Assembly (NCBI GenBank): GCA_951799405.1 | Contig: OX637334.1 | Location: 12,214,001 to 12,278,000, forward strand | Length of the DNA: 64,000 bases | Direction: 5' to 3' | Origin: Agapetus fuscipes | Taxonomy: Eukaryota; Arthropoda; Insecta; Trichoptera; Glossosomatidae | Part shown: piece by piece, positions 63,501 through 64,000 of the stretch | Position numbering within the stretch: position 1 is the stretch's first letter | Layout of the letters: each line of letters opens with the position of its first letter | Program-made: the position numbers and the translations under genes | The notes under the pieces: model-generated | The model's database searches: none | Seen by the model: only the letters and a program-made list of their open reading frames with translations | What the model was told of the DNA's origin: nothing

Positions 63501-63777
63501 CCGGGCATAAATCAGTTAATATTACCAAACCACAGCCAATTTCAATTTGCCGCCATTATAGAAAGGGCTTTATAATAACATGATTTTAATACTCAATTAA
63601 TATTTTCAAACTGCAGCCAATTTAAATTTGCCGCCATTATAGAAAGGGCTTTCTGCAGCCAACTTCGCACTTGTGTACTGTACTGGACCGTAATGCGAAC
63701 GCTTCACGGGCGAGTAGCGCCCCGCCCACCACTAAATTACTCGGTACTTGACTAAATTAGTCGCCTTGTGCGAACTA
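60566..63777. mobile_element. Harbinger-like TIR element, copy 2, split by a foldback element
   Basis: Starts at ATTTAGTCAAGTACCGAG and ends CGCCTTGTGCGAACTA, so it lacks the outermost ~20 bp on the left and a few on the right. The body matches copy 1 block by block (60595-61475 and 63003-63777) and is interrupted by the foldback at 61488-62994. A ~65-bp segment at 61199-61262 (CTTGCTGGATGAAATTG) is longer than in copy 1. Target duplications were not identified. Confidence 0.7.
61488..62994. mobile_element. Foldback (palindromic) transposon, 1.5 kb
   Basis: Two ~700-bp arms are inverted repeats of each other almost to the centre. 61555-61640 (CCTGGAGCGTTTTGAATGC) matches 62680-62760, and 61740-61930 (ACCCTTCTTGTTCAGGAG, CAAGAATATGTAAGAG-type) matches 62430-62600. 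The turn-over is at about 62150-62185 (ATGATGATAATATGAAATCATCAT). The ends are GAGCCGGCCGCACGAAACC and GAGCTAGACGTATGAAACC. TTAGA occurs next to both ends (61475-61479 and 62995-62999) but does not form a clean duplication. One arm is present alone at 5219-5430. No coding capacity. Confidence 0.75.
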
Positions 63778-64000
63778 ATAATTGGCAATTGAAGAAGCTA
63801 AAAAGGGCTAGATCGGGCTAAAAGGAGCACAAAAAGAGTTGGTGTAAAAAAAGGCTAAAAAAACACAAGTGCAATTCTCGATGTTCGGTTGCACTAAAGA
63901 TATTAGTTGCCGGTGGAGATTAATAGCCCTTGCGAAAGAGTTCCTTTGCCGTTTTGCGATTCTCGTTCCCACCGACCTTCCGACTATCCTTACAAGGGAC
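63778..64000. other. No gene recognised
   Basis: Unassigned sequence with repeated AAAAAGGGCTA / GGGCTAAAAGG strings near 63800. Confidence 0.4.

Overview
This 64-kb window is AT-rich eukaryotic DNA made almost entirely of transposable elements. It is most likely from an insect, and probably from Lepidoptera: TAGGTACCTA / TACCTACCTA-type strings are frequent, and the element mix (R1-clade, RTE-like and BEL/Pao retroelements, tRNA-derived SINEs, hAT-like and other DNA transposons) fits that order. The taxon is an inference. No complete host gene is visible. The one good host-gene candidate is a single exon at 26400-26577 with a polyglutamine run and a PAM2-like poly(A)-binding-protein-interaction motif. 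The density and depth of nesting would suit heterochromatin, a W chromosome or a large intron, but the sequence cannot decide between these.

Layout. 0-5 kb: copies of a ~250-bp repeat around a 1.65-kb TIR element (1123-2775). 5-12 kb: a modular, partly palindromic AT-rich repeat family with a (CATA)n core. 13.4-19.5 kb: a young BEL/Pao LTR element on the minus strand with LTRs of equal length, a 5-bp target duplication and a 1336-codon ORF that lacks the integrase core. 19.8-24.2 kb: a DNA transposon with a transposase-like remnant, split by an RTE-like LINE (961 codons, minus). 25-31 kb: more of the modular family, the exon, two SINE families and a hAT-type MITE. 31-35.5 kb: an R1-clade LINE with intact ORF2 (1212 codons), inserted inside an (AC)n microsatellite. 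36-40.4 kb: a CR1/L2-like LINE 3' fragment, (TCTA)n arrays, and a 2.7-kb hAT-like element with a decayed transposase. 40.4-41.4 kb: an RTE fragment. 44.6-48.6 kb: a second near-full RTE-like LINE (minus), split by a solo LTR. 50.8-52.4 kb: a second copy of the 1.65-kb TIR element. 52.5-58.8 kb: a hAT-type element with 8-bp target duplications, carrying an intact RTE-like LINE (1054 codons). 58.9-63.8 kb: two copies of a Harbinger-like TIR element, the second split by a 1.5-kb foldback palindrome.

The elements relate by insertion order. Several insertions can be proven from target-site duplications or from an uninterrupted copy elsewhere in the window. The common ~250-bp repeat appears to be the 3' terminus of one RTE subfamily, because two independent copies join RTE C-terminal codons, 3' UTR and this unit in the same order. 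A second RTE subfamily has only about 20 bp between its stop codon and a short tandem tail. The most distinctive observations are the AC-microsatellite-targeted R1-clade element with a terminal hairpin, the integrase-deleted BEL element, the transposon with iterated subterminal motifs and 4-bp ATTT duplications, and the foldback element.
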